NCBI RefSeq assembly: GCF_003719195.1
Contig: NZ_CP024996.1
Span: 5,208,001 to 5,272,000, forward strand
Direction of reading: 5' to 3'
Source: Herbaspirillum rubrisubalbicans
Lineage (GTDB): Bacteria; Pseudomonadota; Gammaproteobacteria; Burkholderiales; Burkholderiaceae_D
Length of the DNA: 64,000 bases
The translations under genes were made by a program, and so were the position numbers. Below the pieces are notes generated by a model that made no database searches, had not been told where the DNA came from, and saw nothing but the letters and a program-made list of their open reading frames with translations. Positions 46,472-55,033 of this stretch are shown one piece after another; the stretch's first letter is position 1; every line of letters starts with the position of its first letter.

Positions 46472-46611
46472 CGGCAGCAGGACGGCCTGCAGGGCGTGCC
46501 ATGAAGCACCGTGGCTGCCCTGCGGCAATCATTCCTGCGAGTTATCAATGGCAAAACAAAAGCAAATAGTCCTCGCTAGCCCGCATCGCTAGACTTCTGG
46601 TCACAGACCTG

Positions 46612-46640
46612 CACGCCCGGCTCTTCACTAGCCGGGCGTG
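46612..46640 (+). terminator. Strong hairpin between the adhesin and amidohydrolase genes
   Basis: CACGCCCGGCT pairs perfectly with AGCCGGGCGTG (11 base pairs, seven-base loop). No T-run follows. It may be a weak terminator of the adhesin transcript or a leader structure 34 bases before the next start codon. Confidence 0.45.
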
Positions 46641-46674
46641 ATTGCGTCCGACAACGAAAAAACCAAGGAGACTC

Positions 46675-47604
46675 ATGCTAAGCAGAAGACATTTCCTGGC
46701 CGGCAGCCTGCTGGCCTGTAGCGGCCTGCGCGCTGCACTGGCGCAAAGCGTTCCCAATTCGGCGGGGCAGCAGCCACCGCGGCTGACGGCGCCGGCCTTG
46801 AGCTGCGACAGCCATCACCATATCTACGATGCACGTTTCCCGGTCTCGCCGCATTGGCGCGGGGGCCGCCCGGATGGCGCCACCGTGGCGGACTATCGCC
46901 TGCTCATGGCCAAGCTGGGCATCGCCCGTCACGTGGTGGTGCAGCCCTCTACCTATGGCAGCGACAATCGTTGTCTGCTCGACGCCCTGCGCCAGTTCGG
47001 CACGCGTGCACGCGGTATCGTGGTCATCGAAGATGAGGTGCCGATGGCGCAATTGCAGGAGATGCACCAGTTGGGCGTGCGCGGAGTGCGCGTCAATTTC
47101 CTGTCACCCCAGACCTGGGGCATCACCACGGTGGAGCGGCTGCGTCGTACTGCCGAAAAGATCGCGCCGCTGGGTTGGCATGTGCAGGTGTTGATGTCGG
47201 GAGCGCAGATTGCCGAGCATGAAGCGGTGCTGGCTGGCCTGCCCACACCGGTGGTGATCGATCACCTGGGCCGCATCCCGCAGCCGGCCGGTCTGGAGCA
47301 CCCGGGCGCGCAAGCCATCCTGCGCCTGCTGCGGCAGGGGCATACCTGGATCAAGCTGTCCGAAGCCTATGCCGATACCTTGCAGGGTCCACCCGACTAT
47401 CCCGATACCAGCCTGCTGGCACGCGCCTACGTGCAGGCAGCACCGCAGCGCGCGATCTGGGGCAGCGACTGGCCGCATCCGACCGAAAAGATCAAGCCCG
47501 ATGACGCCGTATTGTTCGACCTGCTGTCCGCCTGGGCGCCGGATGCCGCCACCCGCGAACAGATCCTGGTGCACAATCCGGCCGCGCTGTTCGGCTTCAC
47601 CTGA
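46675..47604 (+). CDS. Tat-exported amidohydrolase (pyrone/sugar lactone hydrolase family)
   Basis: A 309-residue member of amidohydrolase family 2 with a twin-arginine signal (SRRHFLAGSLLACSG, cleavage near ALA-Q). Metal and catalytic motifs are CDSHHHIYDARFP near residue 45, VVIDHLGRIPQP near 200 and WGSDWPHPTEK near 262. The nearest known class is 2-pyrone-4,6-dicarboxylate lactonase and related lactonases, normally cytoplasmic, so the Tat signal is notable. AAGGAG precedes the ATG. A paralogue with the same SRRHFL signal heads the operon at 53959-54906. The substrate is unknown. Confidence 0.8.
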   Translation: MLSRRHFLAGSLLACSGLRAALAQSVPNSAGQQPPRLTAPALSCDSHHHIYDARFPVSPHWRGGRPDGATVADYRLLMAKLGIARHVVVQPSTYGSDNRCLLDALRQFGTRARGIVVIEDEVPMAQLQEMHQLGVRGVRVNFLSPQTWGITTVERLRRTAEKIAPLGWHVQVLMSGAQIAEHEAVLAGLPTPVVIDHLGRIPQPAGLEHPGAQAILRLLRQGHTWIKLSEAYADTLQGPPDYPDTSLLARAYVQAAPQRAIWGSDWPHPTEKIKPDDAVLFDLLSAWAPDAATREQILVHNPAALFGFT

Positions 47605-47664
47605 TCCCCACCAACGTACAACGAAAAAAGCGACCTGCTTCCTAAAATTTCTCGGTCATAAAGC

Positions 47665-47781
47665 ATGATTTTTCCGGCTGCGCTGAACTGGTATTTCATG
47701 GAGAAGACAATGTACCTCTCCATGAAAAGCGCTTTTGCAGAAGACGATCTGATTCGCATCAATTCAATTTATATGCCTTGA
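47665..47781 (+). other. Small open frame of 38 codons directly upstream of the Imm52-like gene
   Basis: The frame begins at ATG 47665 (a second ATG is at 47698) and ends six bases before the Imm52-like ATG. It would encode MIFPAALNWYF...INSIYMP. It lacks a clear ribosome site. It might be a leader peptide, the tail of a lost toxin gene, or chance. Confidence 0.25.
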
Positions 47782-47786
47782 GATTT

Positions 47787-48509
47787 ATGGACATCAAGTT
47801 TTCTTATCGCTATGAGCAAAGCACGCTCCCGGATGTTTCTGGGCAGTTGAAAATGCTGTGGCGTACAGCCGTTTTGTTAGACCAAGTTGGCGTACCTATG
47901 GCCGACTGGTGCCCGCCCGCAGATACTCCAGAAAATTCATTGCGAAACAAAGCATTCGATGATGACGGTCCATCTCAAGCTGCATTAGCCATTTTCAAAG
48001 AGGAGGACAAAGACCGTGACGAGAAGGATGTTCGCTCAATGGCCGTTTGGAATGGACTCCTTGAAGAGGGCTCAATTTTGATGAATCACACTCTGGTTGT
48101 ACGTGAATACCCTTCCAAGTCCACCTTCAGCCTTCAATCTACGTCTGTTCCGGCGCTAATGGAAAAGTCGAAGATGATTCAGGTAGTGAAGGGATTGTTG
48201 GAGATTTGGCCAGCACCTTTCATTTCCGTCACCGATCCGCCCTATGATGCGATACATAAGGTATTTGACGATCGTCCGGGCGTTGGCTGGATGCTTTATC
48301 TCCCCAAAGTGATTAAAGCTTCTCAGGTTCCTGAAGCGCAGGAGTTGATTCCCGTTGAGGACAGCACTGGGAAACAAAAAGGGACTATCGTCGTTAGTAT
48401 CATGGACGAGCCCTTTTCGGTGCAAAACGAGGAGCACATCAAGGTGGCTACCTCCATTGAAATAAGGCTCGTAGAGCAGGATTTGCTTCCTCGCCGTAGT
48501 GAAATGTGA
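47787..48509 (+). CDS. Imm52-like immunity protein (orphan)
   Basis: A 240-residue protein whose N-terminal layout fits the Imm52 family: basic/aromatic start, LKMLWRTAVLLDQVG, W..P..TPENSL, AFDDDGPSQAALAIF, MAVWNGLLEEGS. Imm52 proteins are immunity factors found next to polymorphic toxins, often with a Tox-REase-5 nuclease domain. Here no toxin gene is adjacent. The base composition is clearly lower in GC than the neighbours, with different codon use, which suggests recent transfer. It is followed by a terminator at 48569. The family call is made by eye from the motif pattern and is moderately sure. Confidence 0.6.
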   Translation: MDIKFSYRYEQSTLPDVSGQLKMLWRTAVLLDQVGVPMADWCPPADTPENSLRNKAFDDDGPSQAALAIFKEEDKDRDEKDVRSMAVWNGLLEEGSILMNHTLVVREYPSKSTFSLQSTSVPALMEKSKMIQVVKGLLEIWPAPFISVTDPPYDAIHKVFDDRPGVGWMLYLPKVIKASQVPEAQELIPVEDSTGKQKGTIVVSIMDEPFSVQNEEHIKVATSIEIRLVEQDLLPRRSEM

Positions 48510-48562
48510 GCCACATCGTCATGCGGTGGAATTTTGCCTCAAGTGCTAAAGGGGTGAGTCTC

Positions 48563-48607
48563 AAAAAAGCCGCCTGCTTGCGCAAGGCGGCTGCGGCTTT
48601 TTGTTTT
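48563..48607. terminator. Bidirectional terminator between the Imm52-like gene and the MFS operon
   Basis: GCCGCCT pairs with AGGCGGC around a GC-rich loop. AAAAAA lies on the left and TTTTTGTTTT on the right, so it can end both the plus-strand Imm52-like transcript and the minus-strand operon that stops at 48626. Confidence 0.8.
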
Positions 48608-48625
48608 CTACAGCGCGGCGGCTGA

Positions 48626-49957
48626 TCAATGCGCCGCTGGCTTGGCCGTCGCCGCGACCGTGGCAGCCGGTGTACGCGACTTGCGCGACAAGAACAGCAG
48701 GATCGCCACGCTCAATACCGACAGGCCCACCAGCGGCAGCAGTGCCAGCGCGAAGCTGCCGGTGGCACCCTTGACCCAGCCATAGACGTTGACCATCAAA
48801 CCGCCGCCAATGAGGTTGGAGACGGCATTGATGCCGGCCAGGCCGGCCGCCACCGAACCGGTCGCCAGCCAGTTGGTGGCCATGGCCCAGAACGGCCCCT
48901 TGAAGCAATAGGCACCGATCAACACCAGCGTGAGCATCAACACCACCGGGATCAGCGAGTGGATCAACGTGGCGCAGGCCAGGCCGCCGCCGATGAGCAT
49001 GAGCGGGATGGCGGTATGCCAGCGACGTTCGCCGCTGCGGTCCGAATGACGTCCCCACCACACCATCAGCACCGAGGCGATCAGGTAAGGGATGGAATTG
49101 ACCAGTCCAGTCTGCATCACCGACAGGCCGAAGGACTTGAGCAGCTGCGGCTGCCATACGTTCAAGACCGAACCGGCCGCCGAGGCGCAGGCGCACACCA
49201 GGGCCATGCCCCATACATGCGGCTGGCTGAACAGCTTCCACAGCGGGATGTGCTGCTTGGCGGCGCGACTGGCAGCCTCGCGGTTCATGGTGGCCACCAG
49301 CCAATTGCGCTGGTGCTCATCGAGCCAGCGCGCCTGCTCTGGACGATCGGTCAGGAACATCAGGCAGACCACCCCCAGCAGCACGGTCGGCAAGCCTTCC
49401 AACACGAACAGCCAGTGCCAGCCGCGCAGCCCGCCGATGCCATCCATCTGCAACAGCAAGGCCGACACCGGCGAGGCCACGAAGCTGGCCGCCGGAATGG
49501 CGACCATGAACAAGGCCACCATGCGCGCCCGGTAAGCCGAGGGCACCCAGTAGGTCAGGTACAGCACCACGCCGGGGAAGAAGCCGGCCTCGGCCGCCCC
49601 CAGGATGAAGCGCGCCACGTACAGCGAATGGGGGCCCTGTACCAGGGCGGTACTGGCAGAAATCAAGCCCCAGGTGATCATGATGCGCGCCAGCCACTTG
49701 CGGGCGCCAAACTTCTGCAGCGCCAGGTTGCTGGGCACCTCGAAGATGAAGTAAGCGATGAAGAACAGGCTGCTGGCAAAGCCGAACATCTTGGGCGAGA
49801 GCCCCAGATCGTGATTCATCTGCAGCGCGGCCATGCCGATGTTGCCGCGATCGATGAAGGCAAACAGATAGCACAGCATCAGGAATGGCAACAAGCGCCA
49901 GGTGACTTTGCGGACGGTTTCCCGCTCCAGCCGCTTTTCGTCTTGGATGGTCTCCAT
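48626..49957 (-). CDS. MFS transporter, anion:cation symporter (ACS) type
   Basis: A 443-residue inner-membrane carrier with 12 predicted membrane segments. The family motif region FIDRGNIGMAALQM near residue 35 and FFIAYFIFEVPSNLALQKFGARKWLARI near 65 are typical of tartrate, phthalate and hexuronate ACS carriers. A long hydrophilic loop separates the two halves near residue 210. It is the last gene of a six-gene minus-strand operon and ends at a terminator. It probably imports an organic acid, perhaps a sugar acid or aromatic acid; the substrate is not readable. Confidence 0.85.
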   Translation of the reverse strand: METIQDEKRLERETVRKVTWRLLPFLMLCYLFAFIDRGNIGMAALQMNHDLGLSPKMFGFASSLFFIAYFIFEVPSNLALQKFGARKWLARIMITWGLISASTALVQGPHSLYVARFILGAAEAGFFPGVVLYLTYWVPSAYRARMVALFMVAIPAASFVASPVSALLLQMDGIGGLRGWHWLFVLEGLPTVLLGVVCLMFLTDRPEQARWLDEHQRNWLVATMNREAASRAAKQHIPLWKLFSQPHVWGMALVCACASAAGSVLNVWQPQLLKSFGLSVMQTGLVNSIPYLIASVLMVWWGRHSDRSGERRWHTAIPLMLIGGGLACATLIHSLIPVVLMLTLVLIGAYCFKGPFWAMATNWLATGSVAAGLAGINAVSNLIGGGLMVNVYGWVKGATGSFALALLPLVGLSVLSVAILLFLSRKSRTPAATVAATAKPAAH

Positions 49958-50016
49958 GTCTCTCTCTCGGAAGTGGGCGCCGCCTGTCTCGGCGGCTAGC
50001 CCGTAGTGATGATGGA

Positions 50017-50958
50017 TCAGGCAGGCTGGGCCTGGGTGTTCAACACGGCCAGGACGTTGCTGGCCGCGCCGGTGCCCATGGCGATATAGGCATCCGTGGT
50101 CACGCCACCGATGTGCGGGCTCAGGATCGCATTGCCGACCTGCTGCAGCGGATGAGGCGCGGCAAAGGGTTCCTTCTCGAAGCTGTCCAGCCCGGCGGCA
50201 AGCAACTTGCCCGAGCCCAGCGCGGCGATCAAGGCCTGTTCATCGATCAAGCCACCGCGCGCGGTGTTGACCAGGATGGCGCCATCCTTCATGCGCGCCA
50301 GCGACTGGGCATTGATCATATGCTTATTCTCGGCCGTCAGCGGGCAATGCAGCGAGACCACGTCGGAGCCGGCCAGCAGCGTATCGAGATCGACTAGTTG
50401 CACGCCCTGCGGTGCTTCCTTGGCATAAGGATCGTAGGCCAGCACCGGCATCTCCAGGGCCACCGCGACTGCGGCCACGCGGCGACCGATGGCGCCCAAG
50501 CCGACCAGGCCCAAGGTACGTCCCTTCAACTCCAGGCTCTTGTGAGTGGACTTGTCCCAGTGGCCGTCGCGCATCCGGCGATCCAGCCCGACCACGTTCT
50601 TGGCGCAGGCCATGATCAGCGCCCAGGTATGCTCGGCCACGGCCGGGGCATTGGCGCCGGCGGCAGCCTTGACCACGATGCCACGCTGCTGCGCAGCCTG
50701 GCTGTCGATGGTGTCGATACCGGTGCCGTGCTTGGAGATCACACGCAGCGCCGGGCTGGCATCCATCACGCGCGCACTGACACCACCGTAGCGCACGATG
50801 ATGGCCACCGGCTGGTGCTGTTGTGCCAGCTGGACCAGGTCATCCTCGGTCGGCTTGGCGCCAGCGTAGACCAGTTGGTAGTCGCGCAGGATAGCCACGG
50901 CGGCCGGCGCCAGGTCCACGCCGGTGACGATGATCACTTCCTTCTTGCTGGCGCTCAC
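50017..50958 (-). CDS. D-2-hydroxyacid dehydrogenase family protein
   Basis: A 313-residue NAD-dependent dehydrogenase related to phosphoglycerate dehydrogenase SerA. The nucleotide fold GLVGLGAIGRRVAAVA is near residue 148. Catalytic residues are the Arg of LVNTARGGLID near 231, a Glu near 262 (DSFEKEPF) and the His of LSPHIGG near 280. Its start overlaps the RraA-type gene stop (ATGA). It would oxidise a hydroxyacid intermediate or reduce a keto acid in the operon's pathway. Serine synthesis is unlikely, given the catabolic neighbours. Confidence 0.8.
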   Translation of the reverse strand: MSASKKEVIIVTGVDLAPAAVAILRDYQLVYAGAKPTEDDLVQLAQQHQPVAIIVRYGGVSARVMDASPALRVISKHGTGIDTIDSQAAQQRGIVVKAAAGANAPAVAEHTWALIMACAKNVVGLDRRMRDGHWDKSTHKSLELKGRTLGLVGLGAIGRRVAAVAVALEMPVLAYDPYAKEAPQGVQLVDLDTLLAGSDVVSLHCPLTAENKHMINAQSLARMKDGAILVNTARGGLIDEQALIAALGSGKLLAAGLDSFEKEPFAAPHPLQQVGNAILSPHIGGVTTDAYIAMGTGAASNVLAVLNTQAQPA

Positions 50959-51644
50959 AGCGACTCTCCTTCGGCCAGCACGCCACCCTTGCGCAGCGCG
51001 CTTTCCAGCCAGGTCGGACGCAGCGGGCCACCGCCACGGATTTCAGTCAAGCGCTTGGTTTCGTCGGCCACCTTCTTGGCGGCTGCGGCCAGCAGCGAGG
51101 CCGCCTTTTCGCGCTCGACCACCACCACGCCATCGGCGTCGCCCACGATCAGGTCACCCGGCGCCACGGCGGTGCCGCCCACCGAGATCGGCCAGTTGAC
51201 GCGGCCGGCGATGTTCTTGGTCGGACCATTGGGATTGGCGCCCACAGCATAGACCGGGAAGCCGATCTCGCGCAGCGCTTCGGTATCGCGCACCGAACCG
51301 TAGATGATGATGCCGGCCAGGCCGCTGGCCTTGCACTGCGAGACCATGATCTCGCCCATCAGTGCGCAAGTCTCATCGCCCTTGCCATCGATGACCAGCA
51401 CGTCGCCCGGCTTGGCGATGGCCATGGCGGCGTGGATCATCAGGTTGTCGCCGGGGCGCACTTCCACCGTCAGTGCCGGGCCGGCCACACGCATGGAAGG
51501 CGACAGCGGCGCCACGCGACTGCACAGGGTGCCACGACGACCGGCTACGTCAGCCAGGATGGAGGCGGCAAATTCGGAAGCCTGGGCGACGATGGCGGCA
51601 TCGACACGTTCGAAGTCGCGGATGAAGTCGGGTTGCGTACTCAT
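50955..51644 (-). CDS. RraA-family aldolase (HMG/CHA aldolase-like)
   Basis: A 229-residue protein of the RraA-like fold. The segment YGSVRDTEALREIGFPVYAVG holds the Arg-Asp pair seen in class II 4-hydroxy-4-methyl-2-oxoglutarate / carboxyhydroxyoxoadipate aldolases, and GDLIVGDADGVVVV is a further family signature. Such aldolases release pyruvate at the end of aromatic or sugar-acid catabolism. The RraA RNase E inhibitor is shorter, so an enzyme role is preferred. It overlaps the dehydrogenase gene downstream and follows the SMP-30 gene by 45 bases. Confidence 0.75.
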   Translation of the reverse strand: MSTQPDFIRDFERVDAAIVAQASEFAASILADVAGRRGTLCSRVAPLSPSMRVAGPALTVEVRPGDNLMIHAAMAIAKPGDVLVIDGKGDETCALMGEIMVSQCKASGLAGIIIYGSVRDTEALREIGFPVYAVGANPNGPTKNIAGRVNWPISVGGTAVAPGDLIVGDADGVVVVEREKAASLLAAAAKKVADETKRLTEIRGGGPLRPTWLESALRKGGVLAEGESL

Positions 51645-51689
51645 GATGATCCTTTACGGTAAGTTGACAATGCGTGATGACGCCGATGC

Positions 51690-52610
51690 TCAGGCGTGGG
51701 AATACATGGGCAGACCGGCCACCGGTACCTCGGCGCGCAGGATGGAACCGGTCTGGGATTCGGTAATGAACAGGCTCTTGCCATCCGGGCCACCGAAGGC
51801 CAGGTTGGTGGTGGAGATACCTGCAGTGGAACGGATGCGCAGCAGCGGTTCGGCAAACTTGGACAAGCGCCAGATGGAACCGAAACCGGTATGCGCGATG
51901 TACAGGCAGCTCTCGGCATCCAGCGCCAAGCCGTCGGGACCGGCCATGCCGCCATGCAGGTTGGCAAACACTCCGACCTTGCCGACCACACCGTTGTGAT
52001 GCAGCGGAATGCGCCAGATCTGCTGGGCCCGCGTGACTGCCACCAGCAAGTGATTGAGCGCCGGATCGTAGACGATGCCGTTGGGGCTGGGGATGGTGTT
52101 GATCAGGCAGGTCAACTGACCATTGGGGTCCAGCCGGTAGACCCGGCCAGTGGCGTCCTGCAGGCCGGTCTGGCCCTGGTCGGTGAAATAGATCTCACCC
52201 TTGGGGCCGAACACCAGATCATTGACGCCCTTGAAGCCTTCCGAGCCGACCGTCTCCAGCAGCGGCGTGACCGTGCCGGTATCGGCATCGAGCTGCACCA
52301 GGCCGCGCTTGTAGTCGGTGATGACGATGCGACCATTCTTGTCGATCTTCAAGCCATTGGGCCAGCCGTCGTATTCGGTGATCAGTTCCCACTGACCGTC
52401 CATGGAAATGCGGAAGATGCGGCCATAGGGAATGTCGGTCACATACAGCCGGCCCTGGCGGTCGAAGGACGGACCTTCGAGGAAGGAATCGATGGGCAGG
52501 CCGCCGCGGTTGGCATCGCCCCAGGCATTCTTGCGGGGGGTGCGGAAATGATCCGGCAGGCGGGTGAAGACGGTGGCATCGACCACCGGCGGCGGGGCAA
52601 AGAAGCTCAT
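51690..52610 (-). CDS. SMP-30/gluconolactonase-family lactonase
   Basis: A 306-residue six-bladed beta-propeller. Repeated blade motifs are SFLEGPSFDRQGRLYVTD, GVNDLVFGPKGEIYFTD, SPNGIVYDPALNHLLVA and GPDGLALDAESCLYIA. The Glu of EGP, the Asn of NDL and the Asp of DGL match the metal-binding positions of the family. No signal peptide, so it is cytoplasmic. It hydrolyses sugar or other lactones. Its start codon overlaps the upstream MFS gene's stop (ATGA), so the carrier and lactonase are coupled. The precise lactone is unknown. Confidence 0.8.
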   Translation of the reverse strand: MSFFAPPPVVDATVFTRLPDHFRTPRKNAWGDANRGGLPIDSFLEGPSFDRQGRLYVTDIPYGRIFRISMDGQWELITEYDGWPNGLKIDKNGRIVITDYKRGLVQLDADTGTVTPLLETVGSEGFKGVNDLVFGPKGEIYFTDQGQTGLQDATGRVYRLDPNGQLTCLINTIPSPNGIVYDPALNHLLVAVTRAQQIWRIPLHHNGVVGKVGVFANLHGGMAGPDGLALDAESCLYIAHTGFGSIWRLSKFAEPLLRIRSTAGISTTNLAFGGPDGKSLFITESQTGSILRAEVPVAGLPMYSHA

Positions 52611-53947
52611 GATGTTTCCTTGGAAGTGGAGTGCACACGGGCAGGATCGCCCAGCGCCAGCGTGATGACCGCACCCAGCAGCAGCGCACCGGCCACGAAC
52701 AGCAGCGGATAGGTGAAGCCCTGGGTCGCCTCACGGATGAAACCGATCACCGAGGGACCGACGAAGCCGCCCAGGTTACCGATGGAGACGATCAGCGCCA
52801 GTCCGCCGGCTGCAGCGCGACCGGTCAAAAAGCCCGAGGGAATGGCCCAGAAGGTGGCCTGGAACGAGAGGATGGACGCCACCGCAACGGTGATGGCCAG
52901 CATCTTCAGCAAGGGCGTATGCAGGAAGGCCGATACTGCCAGCGAAACCGCGGCCAGCACGATGGCCCCGGCCACGAACAGCAGGCGGCGTTGGCTGCGA
53001 TTGGCCAGCCGGGCCCACAACGTCATGGCAATCGCACCGACCACGTAGGGCAAGGCCGCCACCAGGCCGACCTGGTGCGCAGGCAGGCCGAATTCCTTGA
53101 TGATCTGCGGCAGCCACAAGCCGATGCTGAGCGAACCGATGATGCCGCAGAAGTTGGCGCCGGCCAGGGCGAACACGCGCCAGTTGGTGAAGGCATCCTT
53201 CAACTTGTTGCCGTGGCGCTGGGCCAGTACGTTCTGCTCGGTGGACAATTCATTTTCCAGCCATTGCTTTTCGGACGGGTTCAGCCAGTTGGCCTTGGCC
53301 GGACGGTCCGGCAGCAGGAACAGGCACAGCACGCCCAGCAACACCGCCGGCAAGGCCTCCAGCAACAGCAGCACCTGCCAGCCCTGGAAGCCCCACATGC
53401 CATGCAGCTCCATGAGCGCGCCCGAGAGCGGCGAGCCGATGATGTTGGCCACCGGAATGCCGATCAGGAAGAAAGCCGTGGCCTTGGCACGCCAGGGCCC
53501 AGGGAACCACTGCGTGAAATACAGATAGATACCCGGCGTGAATCCGGCCTCGGCCATGCCCAGCAGGAAGCGCGCCAGCGCAAAGCTCTTGGGACCGACC
53601 ACGAAGGCAGTGGCCATGGAGATCAGGCCCCACGAAATCATGATGCGCGAGATCCACATGCGCGCGCCAAAGCGATGCAGGGCCAGGTTGCTGGGAATCT
53701 CGAAGAAGAAATAACCGATGAAGAACAGACCCGCGCCCAGACCGAACTGCGAGGGGGTCAGGCCCAGTTCCTTGTTCATGGTCAGCGCGGCAAAGCCGAC
53801 GTTGATGCGGTCCAGGTAGCTGACCACGTAGCACAGCAGGATGAAGGGGATGAGGCGACGCATCACCTTCTTCATGGTGGCCTGTTCGCTCACGGCGGCG
53901 GTACTGACGGGCGCGCTGGCGATGGAATTGATCGATGCCTGTGACAT
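52607..53947 (-). CDS. MFS transporter, ACS type (second of the operon)
   Basis: A 446-residue carrier with 12 predicted membrane segments and the ACS motif YLDRINVGFAALTMNKELG near residue 45, then FFIGYFFFEIPSNLALHRFGAR. It is clearly related to the carrier at 48626-49957 (same motifs and gap region) but not a near-identical copy. It starts 11 bases after the Tat amidohydrolase stop. Two different carriers in one operon suggest either two substrates or paired uptake and exchange. Confidence 0.85.
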   Translation of the reverse strand: MSQASINSIASAPVSTAAVSEQATMKKVMRRLIPFILLCYVVSYLDRINVGFAALTMNKELGLTPSQFGLGAGLFFIGYFFFEIPSNLALHRFGARMWISRIMISWGLISMATAFVVGPKSFALARFLLGMAEAGFTPGIYLYFTQWFPGPWRAKATAFFLIGIPVANIIGSPLSGALMELHGMWGFQGWQVLLLLEALPAVLLGVLCLFLLPDRPAKANWLNPSEKQWLENELSTEQNVLAQRHGNKLKDAFTNWRVFALAGANFCGIIGSLSIGLWLPQIIKEFGLPAHQVGLVAALPYVVGAIAMTLWARLANRSQRRLLFVAGAIVLAAVSLAVSAFLHTPLLKMLAITVAVASILSFQATFWAIPSGFLTGRAAAGGLALIVSIGNLGGFVGPSVIGFIREATQGFTYPLLFVAGALLLGAVITLALGDPARVHSTSKETS

Positions 53948-53958
53948 GGGAGCTTCCC

Positions 53959-54906
53959 TTAGAAGTGGTAGAGACGGGCGGGGTTGTCCACCAGCACGGT
54001 ATGGATCATCTGTTCCGATCCCAGCCAGCCGATGAGCGCATCCAGCAAGCGCGCATCATCGGGCTTGTGCTGTTCGGTCGGATGCGGCCAGTCGCTGCCC
54101 CACACCACCTGGGTGGGCGCAACCTCGACCAGCGCGCGGGCCAGCGGCGCCACGTCTTCGTAAGCAGGTGCACCGCGCTTGCTAAAGAGATAGGCACCGG
54201 ACAACTTGACGCTGGCGCGCTGCTCGCGCATCAAGGAGGTCACCAGGTCGAACACCGGATCACCAGCGCCTGCCTGTAGCGGAATACGGGCAAAGTGATC
54301 GAACACCACCGGCACCGCCAGTCGTGCCAGCAAGGCGCCATTGGCCAGCAAGACCTCATTGGACATGTTCACCTGCAGATGCCAGCCCAGCGCTGCTACG
54401 CGGCGCGCCAGCGGTTCCATCATCGCCACGGTGGTCACCGAACCCAGCGCCAGGTTGAAGCGCAGACCGCGCACCCCGGCCTGATGCAGGCGCTGCAGTT
54501 CCTCATCGCTGACCTGGTCGTTGACCACCGCCACGCCGCGCGCAGTGGCGCCGAACTGGGCCAGGGCATCGAGGGTGCAACGGTTGTCCACGCCGTAGGC
54601 GGAGGGCGTCACCACGACGTTGCGCGTACTGCCCAGGCGTTGCTGTATCTGGCGGTACATGGCCACGGTGGCGGGCGGATGCAACAGCTTGGCGCCGGGC
54701 GCCCAGGGGAAGCGCGCATCGTAGATGTGCATATGGCAATCGCAAGCATTGGCCGGCAGGCGAGCCACGGGAAGTGCGTCGCCGGCAGAATGCGGATAGC
54801 TCACATTCTGTGCCAGGGCGATGGGCATATAGGTAGCCGCGCCCAGGGCGCCGGCGAAGCGGATACTGCGGCGCAGGAAATGGCGCCGCGAAGGCTGGTC
54901 AGGCAT
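53959..54906 (-). CDS. Tat-exported amidohydrolase (first gene of the operon)
   Basis: A 315-residue amidohydrolase-2 family protein with a twin-arginine signal (SRRHFLRRSIRFAGALG; cleavage near ALAQ). Motifs are CDCHMHIYDARFPW near residue 55, VFDHFARIP near 210 and WGSDWPHPTEQHKPDD near 275. They are closely parallel to those of the protein at 46675-47604. ATG at 54906 has GGAG ten bases upstream; the ATG at 54921 is an alternative. It probably hydrolyses a lactone or pyrone in the periplasm before uptake by the co-transcribed carriers. LysR-type gene divergent at 55034. Confidence 0.8.
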   Translation of the reverse strand: MPDQPSRRHFLRRSIRFAGALGAATYMPIALAQNVSYPHSAGDALPVARLPANACDCHMHIYDARFPWAPGAKLLHPPATVAMYRQIQQRLGSTRNVVVTPSAYGVDNRCTLDALAQFGATARGVAVVNDQVSDEELQRLHQAGVRGLRFNLALGSVTTVAMMEPLARRVAALGWHLQVNMSNEVLLANGALLARLAVPVVFDHFARIPLQAGAGDPVFDLVTSLMREQRASVKLSGAYLFSKRGAPAYEDVAPLARALVEVAPTQVVWGSDWPHPTEQHKPDDARLLDALIGWLGSEQMIHTVLVDNPARLYHF

Positions 54907-55033
54907 CGTAATGGTCTCCATATTGTCGTTGCCACTGACGGGCAAGGTTCTTGTTTGGAGCGCAGTCTACGCGGCAGGATATTTAATGTATATTTGCTTT
55001 TATTTTAGATTCAATAACTTTGAGGAATGAATC
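54907..55033. promoter_or_regulatory. Divergent LysR/operon control region
   Basis: A 127-base AT-rich gap between the LysR gene and the catabolic operon. ATTTAATGTATATTTGC at about 54980-54996 has the T-N11-A character of LysR sites and some dyad symmetry. The exact promoter boxes were not assigned. Confidence 0.4.
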
